Made by a program: the position numbers and the translations under genes. Below are positions 16,780-25,295 of a stretch of DNA of 64,000 nt, in pieces. The stretch is from contig SVFN01000007.1 of NCBI GenBank assembly GCA_015056815.1, forward strand, positions 74,456-138,455, in the 5' to 3' direction. Under the pieces are notes generated by a model, which had not been told where the DNA came from, searched no databases, and worked only from the letters and a program-made list of their open reading frames with translations. Numbering within the stretch: the first letter of the stretch is position 1; the number at the start of each line of letters is the position of its first letter. The DNA is from Lachnospiraceae bacterium. GTDB lineage: Bacteria > Bacillota > Clostridia > Lachnospirales > Lachnospiraceae.

Positions 16780-17612
16780 GTGAATGAAAAAAGAGCATCC
16801 AATTGTGGTAAAATTAAGGTGTCGAATCTTAAATAATAACCCAAAAGGAGCCCTTTATGAGTATTGTAAACAACTTAGCACTTAAAAGCAATAGACAGAT
16901 TAAAATAAATTTTGATGGAGGCGATTTATCCTCCGATGCAGGAATTCTTCTGATAAAAGAATTCGCTGCAAGGATCGGCTTCACCAAGCTGATTACAAAG
17001 AAATTTAAAACCAATAATACGTCAGTGCGTTTCCACAAGGACGATGAAAACCTGATGCAGATGATTTATCAGATTATCTCAGCCTATTTCCAGGATGATT
17101 GTGCTGATGAACTTACCCTTGATCCTGTTTTCAATACCGTTCTTGAAAAGAGCAGTCTGGCTTCACAGCCAACATTGTCAAGATTTTTCAACCGCATGGA
17201 TGATGATACACTCCTACAGTTTGATGACATTGATAAAGGCCTTAGGGATATCATCTATTCCATAAAGTGCCCGGAGCATATGCTTCTGGATCTGGACAGT
17301 ACTTTATTTGGCACCTACGGAAAGCAGGAAGGGGAAGGATTCAACTTCCATTATCAGGCACACGGATACCATCCTTTGCTTTGCTATGATGGTCTGACCG
17401 GGGATCTGCTGAAGGCAGAACTTCGTGATGGAACACTCCACTGCAGCAATGATGCAGATAAATTTATGGAACCCCTTTTTCAGGAATATCTGGAAAGAGG
17501 CATCAAAACATACCTTCGTGGTGACAGTGGATTCTCATCTCCTATACTTTATAAAACCTGTGAGATGAATGGCTGTTCCTATGCCATCCGCTTAAAACAG
17601 AATTTCGGATGT
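16780..17612 (+). mobile_element. IS1380-family insertion sequence, 3'-truncated
   Basis: Contains the N-terminal half of an IS1380-type transposase from ATG 16857 (site AAAAGGAGCCC). The left edge is approximate (between 16680 and 16800). The right edge is abrupt at about 17608-17612, where IS sequence meets the inner part of a minus-strand gene, so a deletion removed the 3' half of the element and its neighbour. Confidence 0.7.
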
Positions 17613-17633
17613 CTGCTCTTTTACTCCGTATAA
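16857..17633 (+). pseudogene. IS1380-family transposase, N-terminal half
   Basis: The frame MSIVNNLALKSNRQIKINFD... with DGGDLSSDAGILLIKEF, SQPTLSRFFNRMD and the first catalytic region HMLLDLDSTLFGTYGKQEG is an IS1380 DDE transposase. Real IS1380 sequence ends after AIRLKQN at about residue 250; the last residues come from read-through across the deletion. Full-length members are about 430-470 residues, so this copy cannot transpose. Confidence 0.85.
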
Positions 17634-17720
17634 AACCATTGCACCACCCGTAATGAGCCAGTAATCCTCACGGGCATACGGGAATTCCCGCAGATTTTTT
17701 AATAGTTCGGTTTTATTCAT
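17613..17720 (-). pseudogene. Truncated nucleotidyltransferase-like fragment
   Basis: ATG 17720 (overlapping the tautomerase stop) starts MNKTELLKNLREFPYAREDY, then LITGGAMVLYGVKEQTS, which resembles the start of a small nucleotidyltransferase or aminoglycoside-type adenylyltransferase (GGAMVLYG). It breaks off at the IS1380 junction. Confidence 0.5.
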
Positions 17721-17943
17721 ATGAATACCCCGGCTTCTTATATAAATTCTCACCGGCCGGAACAATCTCCCTGTCCCAGACTTCTGTTTTCCAGTCTTCT
17801 TCGGCAATCTCTCTGATCGCAATGGAAACACTGGAAATCCGGCATCCCAGTGTCTCCGCTACCACTTCTGTAAGTTTCTCTGCACAAATCTGTTTCTGCT
17901 CTTCTGTTCTTCCCGGAAAACATTTAATCTCAACGTGTGGCAT
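17713..17943 (-). CDS. Tautomerase-family protein (4-oxalocrotonate tautomerase-like)
   Basis: After the initiator Met comes Pro (MPHVEIKCFPGRTEEQK), the catalytic N-terminal proline of this family, and a typical mid-part (LTEVVAETLGCRISSVSIAI). 76 residues, normal length. Start 17943 has GGAGAGAAATC before it. Probably acts on small keto-enol substrates; no pathway context is left because the neighbour was cut by the IS. Confidence 0.85.
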   Translation of the reverse strand: MPHVEIKCFPGRTEEQKQICAEKLTEVVAETLGCRISSVSIAIREIAEEDWKTEVWDREIVPAGENLYKKPGYSYE

Positions 17944-18441
17944 GATTTCTCTCCTTTGACAATCCAATTTCATCTCCCGGATACCATTTCCGGATGATCC
18001 TGCACTATTTCTAGTGTATCATATTTTTTTATCCCTGAACAGAAAATAAAATCCGATTATCCGCAGCACATTTCTTCGATCCACTCTCTTCTTTTTATAG
18101 TTCCGCATCGGAACAATTCGCACGGTACAGCAGAGCGCATTCATTCCTCTGTCGCATTCGCTCCGACGTCATTCATCGCACTCTGGCGCTAATTTTCCGA
18201 TACTGTTTTTGAAGTTCCGTATCGGAACAACATTTCCGATACTGTTTCAATTATGATCAGCGTCGACTCTGATTGGATATTTTATCGCAGGAAGGCGGGC
18301 TTTCTCATGCGCATTGCCAGGTTTCTGCTGATAGATAAGATTATAAGGAATCCGATTCATCAATGCAATAGAAGTGGTTTCGTTTCGTAACTGTCCGGTA
18401 TCGATTGTAAACTCCGATCGATCCTCGTGATGCCGCTTCCA
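17944..18441. repeat. Gene-free region with palindromes and short direct repeats
   Basis: About 500 bases without a gene. Two near-identical palindromes GTTCCGCATCGGAAC (18100-18114) and GTTCCGTATCGGAAC (18214-18228), and two copies of TTTCCGATACTGTTT (near 18195 and 18232), stand out. They could be protein-binding sites or miniature repeat remnants. Confidence 0.5.
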
Positions 18442-19407
18442 TTACCAGTACCGGTTATACGCCTCATAAACATACTTCTGAATCTCTTCCCGAAACTCCT
18501 TTGGCGCTGTCACATAGCACTGATCCAGGTGTCCGGTTACATAGCCAAAGATCTTACTGTGAATCGTGTTGATCTTCAGCCTGATCGTCGTTTCATTGTA
18601 TCCTTTCACAACAATGCTTTCTCCAAAGGTTTCGACCACATCCTCCCATAACCCGGGAGTGATTTCAATTTCGTACTGTATAAGGTGTTCTCCTTTATTC
18701 ATGATACAGCGTTTAGCATACTCCTGCGGATTGATCCCGGAGAAATACATTTCGACCGGCTGTTCAAGCAGCTTTATATCTGTAAGTTTCCCCACCTTCA
18801 TATGCGTCAGCTCCTGCCCGCCCTCTTTGACTGCTATGATATAATATTCCCCTTCCGCCCAGAAAGTGGCGTAAGGACTGATCACGATCGCTTCCGAAGA
18901 TACGCTATCGTGCATGTCATAATCCTTCGTAACCTCCCGGAGCGATACCTTGATTCCCTGATTGATCGCAACGTTCAGGATGTCAAGGTTACAGAACAGA
19001 TTCTTGTTCACGCTCCGGTTGGAATCTTTGACATACACCAGCCTTTTGAGCATACTTCTCTCATAAACACTTTGTGTGCTGATCAGTTTTTCTATGATCG
19101 ATTTACTCATTTCATCTGATATCACATCGGAAGCCGCCACCGCATCACACAATAACCTGATATCCGAAGGTTCAAACATCCGGTCAACCAGATAATATCC
19201 TGTTCTATTGTCCATGTAGCCCTCTATTTCGATATTCATTTCCCGAAGTGCATCGATGTTTCGATAAACAGCGCGTCTCTCCATCTCAACACCATAAACA
19301 CTCTTCAATTTCTTTCTGATCTCATCTACCGATAAAATATGATTCTCATCCGAATATTGCTTTAATATCTCATACAGGCACAGGATCGTAACTTTTAAAC
19401 TCAGCAT
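18442..19407 (-). CDS. WYL-domain transcriptional regulator
   Basis: An N-terminal winged helix (LYEILKQYSDENHILSVDEI, then RRAVYRNIDALREMNIEIEG) is followed by a WYL-type ligand domain (VISPYATFWAEGEYYIIAVK is the region around the WYL motif; the tail TAPKEFREEIQKYVYEAYNR is typical). WYL proteins sense nucleic acid or other ligands and often control defence or repair genes. The ATG at 19407 has AAAGGTGG upstream. It is divergent from the PolC-derived gene, with a perfect inverted repeat between them, so regulating that gene is likely. Confidence 0.88.
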   Translation of the reverse strand: MLSLKVTILCLYEILKQYSDENHILSVDEIRKKLKSVYGVEMERRAVYRNIDALREMNIEIEGYMDNRTGYYLVDRMFEPSDIRLLCDAVAASDVISDEMSKSIIEKLISTQSVYERSMLKRLVYVKDSNRSVNKNLFCNLDILNVAINQGIKVSLREVTKDYDMHDSVSSEAIVISPYATFWAEGEYYIIAVKEGGQELTHMKVGKLTDIKLLEQPVEMYFSGINPQEYAKRCIMNKGEHLIQYEIEITPGLWEDVVETFGESIVVKGYNETTIRLKINTIHSKIFGYVTGHLDQCYVTAPKEFREEIQKYVYEAYNRYW

Positions 19408-19480
19408 AAAAACAGCCACCTTTTATAGAAAATGAAACAGATACCATATTATAACATCCCGTCATCCTTTTTATCAATAA

Positions 19481-19508
19481 TTTGCTGTACCAAAAACAGT
19501 ACAGCAAA
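19481..19508. promoter_or_regulatory. Perfect inverted repeat operator between the WYL and PolC-like genes
   Basis: TTTGCTGTAC (19481-19490) and GTACAGCAAA (19499-19508) are perfect 10-bp arms separated by 8 bases. A -10 box TATACT follows at 19537-19542 for the plus-strand gene, without a good -35 at 17 bases, which would fit activator control. The WYL protein is the obvious candidate to bind here. Confidence 0.65.
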
Positions 19509-19571
19509 AGGCGCATATTTGGCTGGTCCGATATGCTATACTCGCCACATAAAACGAAAGGAGAACTTTTT

Positions 19572-20897
19572 ATGAACATACCTACGATTGAAAACGCTTA
19601 TGAAAATGTCCGCGATGCCTGCGAAAAAAAACTGAAAGAACTTTATCCGCACAAAATACCGGCAGAAGCCAGAGAACGTCTGGATCAGGAGCTTAAGTAT
19701 CTTCATGCTTCCAACTATGCTGACGATTTTGAGCTTGCAAGACTTTTATATGCGGAAGCAGAAAAATCCTCCCAGTATCTGGTCTGCAGAGGTAGTGTGA
19801 CCGGCTCCTTCATTTTCTATCTGATCAGTACCTCTCGCACCAATCCTTTATCACCGTATTATATTTGTCCCAAGTGCGGTGAGACCAGAAAAATCTCAAG
19901 TAAACTTTTCGGGATAGACTATCCGGAATGTCACTGTCCGTCCTGTGACGCCGTCATGGAATCGGACGGCTACCGTTTAAGTATAGAAGAAGTCTGGGGG
20001 CTTGACGGGAAAAAGATCTTATCCTTTGACTATAATACCAGCATCGAATTCTATCCCTTTGCCAAAAGACTGCTGGAAAGGATCTATCCGGACAACGCTG
20101 TTGTACCTTATGGTCTTCTCAGTCTTGCAGATGAAAATTCTTCCATAAATATGACCATGTGCGGTTATGTGATCCTGTCCGCCCACCAGACCGCCGAAGA
20201 TTATCCCGACCTGCAGGGTTATCTGGAAAACGGAGATCCATGTATTTCGGGAAATATGATGGAGCTTAATGAGAATAATATGAAAAGGCTCTGCCTTTAC
20301 CATTCGCCCGTACAGAGTGCAATCGTATCCATGCAAAGAAGTACCGGGATCTACATAAGCAGCATTACCAACAGGGATCTGTGCGACATCGGCTGGAATA
20401 CCATAGCAAGCACGAAATTACCGGGAATGCAAACACTCTCATTCATAAAGCAGAGTAAACCCAAAAACAAGACCGAACTGATCCGTATATTGTCCCTGAG
20501 CCATTCATCCTATTCCTGCACTCCGGTCACATCACATTTTGTAACAGAAAACAAACTGGAAATGCTGGACTCGCCGGATTTTAAAGCGTATCCCTGCTGC
20601 AATCGGGATGATGTGTTTGAACACCTGTTGAATCTCGGGATTGAAAGGGATCTTGCCTTTGAATACTCGGAGTTTATCAGAAAAGGCAAAGCCGCCGGAA
20701 CACACTCTGAAAGCAAGTTCGATTCCCTTAATTTACCGGAAGAATTCCGGAACGTGATCGGGACAGTCCTCTATCTGTTTCCGCGTTCTCACAATGTCGA
20801 ATTTGCCTTAACCTTCTCCATACTCGCCTACTACTTAAAGGCAGACAGCAAGGCGTACAGCAAAATGCTCAGGCATCTTTCTGCACAGAAAGAATAA
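19572..20897 (+). CDS. PolC-derived protein lacking a catalytic aspartate (441 aa)
   Basis: This is a shrunken relative of Gram-positive DNA polymerase III alpha (PolC). Shared parts are SSQYLVCRGSVTGSFIFYLI (PolC LVGSRGSVGSSFVA), TNPLSPYYICPKCGE (NPLPPHYVCPKC), a second Cys pair, WGLDGKKILSFDYNTS ([20 protein letters not shown]), and the C-terminal CCNRDDVFEHLLNLG, AFEYSEFIRKGK and YLFPRSHNVEFALTF (CRDDIMVYLI, AFKIMEFVRKGKG, YMFPKAHAAAYVLMA). PolC is about 1430 residues. In the PDID motif only the second Asp remains (residue 153; Ser at 151), so polymerase activity is unlikely. Start 19572 is set by AAAGGAGAAC. Possibly a decoy that binds replication proteins. Confidence 0.75.
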   Translation: MNIPTIENAYENVRDACEKKLKELYPHKIPAEARERLDQELKYLHASNYADDFELARLLYAEAEKSSQYLVCRGSVTGSFIFYLISTSRTNPLSPYYICPKCGETRKISSKLFGIDYPECHCPSCDAVMESDGYRLSIEEVWGLDGKKILSFDYNTSIEFYPFAKRLLERIYPDNAVVPYGLLSLADENSSINMTMCGYVILSAHQTAEDYPDLQGYLENGDPCISGNMMELNENNMKRLCLYHSPVQSAIVSMQRSTGIYISSITNRDLCDIGWNTIASTKLPGMQTLSFIKQSKPKNKTELIRILSLSHSSYSCTPVTSHFVTENKLEMLDSPDFKAYPCCNRDDVFEHLLNLGIERDLAFEYSEFIRKGKAAGTHSESKFDSLNLPEEFRNVIGTVLYLFPRSHNVEFALTFSILAYYLKADSKAYSKMLRHLSAQKE

Positions 20898-20947
20898 CTG
20901 CCATCAGCTTACGTCCGGGCACCCAAAAAGGATTATTCTCTCCCTGA

Positions 20948-20978
20948 GAATCCCGCATGGCGGGATTCTGTCTTCATT
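20948..20978 (+). terminator. Terminator of the PolC-derived gene
   Basis: Perfect 9-bp stem GAATCCCGC/GCGGGATTC with a 3-base loop (20948-20968), followed by TGTCTTCATTTT. Confidence 0.75.
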
Positions 20979-21584
20979 TTCATTCAAGATTGCGAACGAG
21001 CATAGCGAGTTTCACAATTACCCACAATTGTTTGAAGATTTCCCAAAGCAGATAAACAAAAAAGACACCCACGATCGTATTTCTACGAAACGTAAGTGTC
21101 TTCTGTAAGTATTTCGCTGTTCCTCTGAACAGTTTCATACCGATTTTTTTCAGTTATTTTTGTCCCCTTTTTCGACTTTTTTCAGTCCGAAAATGCCCTT
21201 TGACACACTTTGACACAATCCATAGAGCGCATCATTTTTTTAGGGAACTGTCCATACGAGTCCATCAAAGTCCATGTTGTTTACCGTACATTTGTGTTAC
21301 AGGACGGACTGATTTGTACTCCTATGGATGAAGTACGGATACCTATAAGTCCATCCGTTAATTTTGGCTTTTAAGCGTCGGGACTTCAAACATATGTTCG
21401 CACATCCTTATCCGTCAAGCCTCATGCATCTCCGTGATTCTGCTCTGGGTTACCCTCTATCTCTTCCATCAGAGTCCGTCATTAGGTGCGAACCTGTGGT
21501 CAAAATCGTATCACCCCTATTTGCATTTCTCAAAGGACGACATTTGACGTCTATTATCTAATTATCAAAAATCAAGGCACATCG
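20979..21584. other. Gene-free region downstream of the integrase; candidate attachment end
   Basis: About 600 bases with no convincing gene. It holds a 7-bp hairpin AAGACAC/GTGTCTT (21062-21102) and an 8-bp inverted pair GTTCGCAC/GTGCGAAC around 21396-21492 enclosing a GC-richer segment. The region lies directly 3' of the tyrosine recombinase, where the element's attachment site would be expected, but with only one end visible I cannot point to att. Confidence 0.4.
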
Positions 21585-22823
21585 TTACTGAATTAGTATC
21601 TTGTTTTCTAAGCTTGCTATGATTTCCTGTTTCTTTTCCTCTGTAGCCTCAGCATAAATATCCATTGTAGTAGAGATATCAGCATGACCCATAATCGACT
21701 GAATAACCTTCAGATTAGTTTCATTCTCACAGAACCTCGTACAGAAGGTGTGTCTTAAATGGTGTGCGCTAAAATGAGGAATTAATAATGGTTCTCTCTT
21801 TTCCTCCCTGGCAAGCTTTGTTTCCTGAACATTATATGAATCAGTAATACGCTGAATAGCTCTGTTCACATCCTCTGGAATCGTTACTGTTCTAACAGCA
21901 CTTGAAAACACAAAACCACTATAGCCTTCAATCTCTTCCTCGCAGAATCCCGTAATACGCTGAAACTGATACTCTTCGAGGAAAGCATCATATACATCCT
22001 GGAGCATTGGTATCTTTCGATTGCCTGCCGCTGTCTTCGGGGTATTGATATGCTTTATCATTCCCTTTGACTTTCCGTCCTCAATTCTACGATAGACTAA
22101 ATTGTGATTCACATCTATTGTGCGTGCATCAAAATCCAAATCTTCCCATCTAAGTCCGAGGCATTCTCCAATTCTCATTCCCGTACCGAGCAGAATTGTA
22201 ATAACTGGCTTCCAGCCAACAAATTCCTTATTCTCATTCAAATGCTTCATGAATGCTTTTTGCTGTGGTACTGTAAGTGATCTACGCTTTCCCTTATCTC
22301 ACACATAGCTCTTTTTTATCTCAGCCATTACACCATCCGTCGGATTTACCCTTATTAATCCATCTCTAACTGCCATCTGAAATGCCGGATGCAGCTGAGT
22401 ATGTACATTATCTAAGGTACAAGCCTTCATTCGCTTCTCAAATATCATGTCATAATAGAACTTCTTGACATCTGAATACTTTATCGAAGCTAACTTTCGT
22501 TTTCCAAAGGTATCCCTTACAAAATGGTTATAGGTGTATATGTAATTACCACGAGTGGTTTCCTTAAGATCATATTTCTGACTAATATACTTATCGTATA
22601 CCTGATTGAGTGTAATCCTCTCTGCCAAATGTGGATCAAGACCATCCTCAATATCACGAATAATCTTTCTTTCCTTGGACCTTAAGGTTGCAAGGTCACT
22701 TGCATATATAATGTGACGGTTGTGTTCTCTATCTGTATAGGAAAAAGAGTATCTACCATCTTTCCTTTGACACTCGCCCTTATGCAGGACATAGCCACGA
22801 GCGTCTTTTCTTGACTTCGCCAT
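21585..22823 (-). pseudogene. int: Tyrosine recombinase (phage/ICE integrase) with in-frame TGA
   Basis: The full frame of 412 codons is continuous except for one TGA (22299-22301) after EIKKSYV. The N-terminal part has an AP2-like arm-binding domain (YSFSYTDREHNRHIIYASDL) and a SAM-like core-binding domain (RGNYIYTYNHFVRDTFGK). The catalytic part has TGMRIGECLGLRWEDL (Arg), HHLRHTFCTRFCE (HxxR) and IMGHADISTTMDIYAE (His and Tyr nucleophile). The missing codon is probably Trp (TGG to TGA). It is Tn916/phage-like and followed by RHH, DUF6462 and sigma-like genes, a common integration module. Confidence 0.9.
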
Positions 22824-22850
22824 TTTCTCACCTTAAGTGGTGAGGAACAG

Positions 22851-23033
22851 CTATTTGCGCTTGCGAGACTCTCTTTTCATCATCTCATTGAAAGCCTTCA
22901 CAAGCACCTGTGTCTTGGTTAGATTGTGCTCATTGGCATAAGCATCAAGCATAGACTTTTCTTCTTCGGTCATTCGAATATCCACTTTTACTGATCTAGG
23001 ATTATCAGATACCGGTCTTCCTCTGTTTGCCAT
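22851..23033 (-). CDS. Ribbon-helix-helix protein (60 aa)
   Basis: MANRGRPVSDNPRSVKVDIR... followed by MTEEEKSMLDAYANEHNLTK and TQVLVKAFNEMMKRE is the compact RHH fold (VKVDIRM strand, two helices). Start 23033 is set by AGGAGGCAAT. Encoded just before the integrase; a role in element maintenance or control of int is likely. Its promoter (23062-23090) carries the TTGTACGGCAA motif. Confidence 0.75.
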   Translation of the reverse strand: MANRGRPVSDNPRSVKVDIRMTEEEKSMLDAYANEHNLTKTQVLVKAFNEMMKRESRKRK

Positions 23034-23061
23034 ATTGCCTCCTAACAAAATCTACATTTAT

Positions 23062-23090
23062 ATTATATTTGTTGCCGTACAATAAATCAA
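23062..23090 (-). promoter_or_regulatory. Promoter with TTGTACGGCAA motif (copy A)
   Basis: On the minus strand -35 TTGATT (23085-23090), 17-base spacer, -10 TATAAT (23062-23067). The spacer contains TTGTACGGCAACAAA. The same word is found at the promoter of the macro-HTH gene (47223-47238) and before the HTH_17 gene (61994-62009), suggesting a shared regulator. Confidence 0.65.
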
Positions 23091-23139
23091 TAGATTCTGT
23101 AAAGTTTTTCTAACCACGCCGTTCCTAACCCGCTGTATT

Positions 23140-23361
23140 TTATACATCTCTAAAGTTCTCAAGGTACTCATCAATAATATCTGTATTTACCAAAACAATT
23201 CTCTTTACGTGGTAGACAGCACCAGCTTCCTTAGCAAACTGCTCAAATGTATGCTGTCCCATCGAATACATTGCAGCGCCCTCATCATAACGTACAAATT
23301 TCTTCTTGCCGTCCTTTAATAAACCTTCTATATTATCAATTTCTTTTCTCTTATAAGCCAT
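23140..23361 (-). CDS. DUF6462-type protein (73 aa), excisionase-like
   Basis: MAYKRKEIDNIEGLLKDGKK... with YDEGAAMYSMGQHTFEQFAK and VKRIVLVNTDIIDEYLENFR is a small MerR/excisionase-style helix-turn-helix, as in DUF6462 proteins found beside Firmicutes integrases. Probably directs excision or controls the integration genes. Confidence 0.75.
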   Translation of the reverse strand: MAYKRKEIDNIEGLLKDGKKKFVRYDEGAAMYSMGQHTFEQFAKEAGAVYHVKRIVLVNTDIIDEYLENFRDV

Positions 23362-23373
23362 TGTCCCTTCCTC

Positions 23374-23934
23374 CTACAAACTCTCTCTAAAGAACGGCAG
23401 AATTTCCTGCGTTAACTGTTTCTTTGTTTTTGAAATCTTATTTCTTGCAGATTCACAAAGCATATGCTCCTCATCCGCGATATCTGCAATCTCCTTTTCT
23501 CCAGTCAGATATGAATAAAAAATGCGATACTCTTTTTTCTTTAAAGCCTTGAGATGTGCTTCAAGCACGTCGAATTCTTCTCTCATCATCTGAATGGTAA
23601 GAATATCTCTGCGATGCTTTTCCGAATCATCTGTATCCTTAAGCAGATCTCCTGAAAAGTCACATTCCTTCATTGCATCCTTAATCATCACGTTTTCGAC
23701 AGCCTGGTCTCCAGTCCTATCACTGTAACCATTCCCCGACTGAATCCTAACACCGAGATCTGCACGTCTACTCTGTCTGTTATAGGCCTTTTCACTGGAA
23801 ATCATGTGGAACACTCCAATTTCAAAGCTGTCTACAATTCCACTAAAGTTTTCATAGTGCTCACAAATAATGCTGATTCTCTCCATCGGATTACTCGATG
23901 AATATCTTCTAACGATACTAACTCCTGTTTCCAT
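23374..23934 (-). CDS. Sigma-factor-like regulator of the integration module (186 aa)
   Basis: The C-terminal half (EAHLKALKKKEYRIFYSYLT, then IADIADEEHMLCESARNKI) resembles sigma-70 region 4-type helix-turn-helix. The N-terminal part includes AYNRQSRRADLGVRIQSG. Proteins like this usually precede DUF6462 and the integrase, as here (12-base gap). No promoter specificity can be read. Confidence 0.6.
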   Translation of the reverse strand: METGVSIVRRYSSSNPMERISIICEHYENFSGIVDSFEIGVFHMISSEKAYNRQSRRADLGVRIQSGNGYSDRTGDQAVENVMIKDAMKECDFSGDLLKDTDDSEKHRRDILTIQMMREEFDVLEAHLKALKKKEYRIFYSYLTGEKEIADIADEEHMLCESARNKISKTKKQLTQEILPFFRESL

Positions 23935-24081
23935 CTCTATCTCCTTATAAAATGATTAGATGAAACGAAGCTTGCCGGCGAGCTCGTATCTCTTGCTTAC
24001 ATATGTCATTTTACAGAGTCTGACGGAGTTTGTAGTTCCCCAAAGAATAGACTTTGGTACAGTAGGAATAGACTTTAAGGC

Positions 24082-24113
24082 AAAAAAATAAGGCCAAGAT
24101 TTCTCTTGACCTT
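24082..24113 (-). terminator. Terminator after the broken Abi gene
   Basis: 9-bp stem AAGGCCAAG (24090-24098) / CTTGACCTT (24105-24113) with one G-T pair, followed on the minus strand by seven T. The wider stretch 23935-24249 holds no gene. Confidence 0.8.
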
Positions 24114-24249
24114 AGAATCCAAATAAAAAAGGAAGCTAGACGCATCCAACTCCCCTAGGCTTAGTCCTCAGACGTCCGCCGCAATTCTATAATATAGTAT
24201 GCCACACTTGAACAAAAAATACAAGTCAACAGCTAGTTAAATTTTATTT

Positions 24250-25048
24250 TTAAATATATGCTTTTATTGCTTTGAGTTTTGCCCTAGTATCTGTGTATAT
24301 TACAGACATATAAATAGAACTTGAAACATTTTTTCTAAATGTTTCACAATTTTGTTCAAATGACCTAATAAATGCCATAATTTCTGATTTTGGGCGAACC
24401 ATTGCCTTCATCATAAAACATATAAGTATCACATAGTCTGCTATCGTATTAAATGTTATATTCGCAATACCTGTTTCTTGTGATATATATTTAGCCAACC
24501 TCGTATTTATGCTACTCGTCTTAAATCTTGTATCAAAAATGGTATTATTATGCGCCACAGCATTCCTTAAGTCTTTGAGCGCATAAATAACATATGATAA
24601 CATCATTCCATCGTTATCAACCGCGCTCTTAATACCTACGTTCTTTGATATTTCTTTTCGTATCTGTTCATCAATACAATCAAAAAAATGTACCAAACTC
24701 ACCTATACTCATAAGTTCAAAAATAGCCCATATAGGAAGCGGCTGATCTTTATCATAATAATGGTTTACAACAAATCTCTTTCCGTAATCTCTCTGAATA
24801 AGATTATAAACCTTATTCCTTACTCCCATCCTCTTATCGATTCTTTTCTTATAATCTCTACTTCCCAAAGGAAATGCCTTATGAGCTACCAGCACCTGAG
24901 CATAGACATCTGCAAAACGCCTACTTTTTGTTTTATCAATAATAACCTCTAAAACATAATTTTTTAGTGCCGTTTCTAAAAACATTATTTCCGGATAAAA
25001 CATTGTCTTCAAAGCCATGTCGAAATCATAAACAGCTTGAACATCCAA
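24250..25048 (-). pseudogene. Abi_2-family abortive infection gene, frameshifted and N-terminally short
   Basis: The first frame (MDVQAVYDFDMALKTMFYPE, then FLETALKNYVLEVIIDKTKS, ending IGEFGTFF) and the second (HFFDCIDEQIRKEISKNVGI, then LKDLRNAVAHNNTIFD with the RNAxxH motif) are two parts of one Abi_2 (AbiD/AbiF) protein. They are separated by a run of seven T (24687-24693); six T would restore one frame. The N-terminal 70-80 residues usual for the family are also missing. Such proteins abort phage infection. T7 could also be a phase-variable tract. Confidence 0.8.
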
Positions 25049-25112
25049 ATATCCTTTTCAACAAACACACAGAAATTAATAGTGCAAAATCCGTAACCCG
25101 TCTTACATAACG

Positions 25113-25292
25113 CTAAAATTCTTCAGTAAAAAGCCTTTCACCGCAAAGCTTAAACCTATCACAAATTTCCTTTTCGCGAATTTCTATAACTAAGGAATTC
25201 CCCTGTTCTCCAAAATCGCACGAAGGTAATGTACAATATTCATTAACATAGTATGGCTTACAATGAATACAATCTCTACAATCCTTTTCCAT
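25113..25292 (-). CDS. Cysteine-rich small protein (59 aa)
   Basis: The start is 3 bases after the stop of the FliG-like gene and has AGAGGATC before it, so it is coupled to it. The sequence MEKDCRDCIHCKPYYVNEYC has C-x2-C-x2-C, and four more Cys follow, suggesting zinc or iron-sulfur binding. It is the last gene of the five-gene operon that starts at 28259. No family recognised. Confidence 0.65.
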   Translation of the reverse strand: MEKDCRDCIHCKPYYVNEYCTLPSCDFGEQGNSLVIEIREKEICDRFKLCGERLFTEEF

Positions 25293-25295
25293 GTA

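Noticed and set aside
21364-21561. 65-aa plus-strand frame next to the integrase
   Set aside because: No ribosome binding site and low protein-likeness; it overlaps an inverted repeat. Treated as intergenic.
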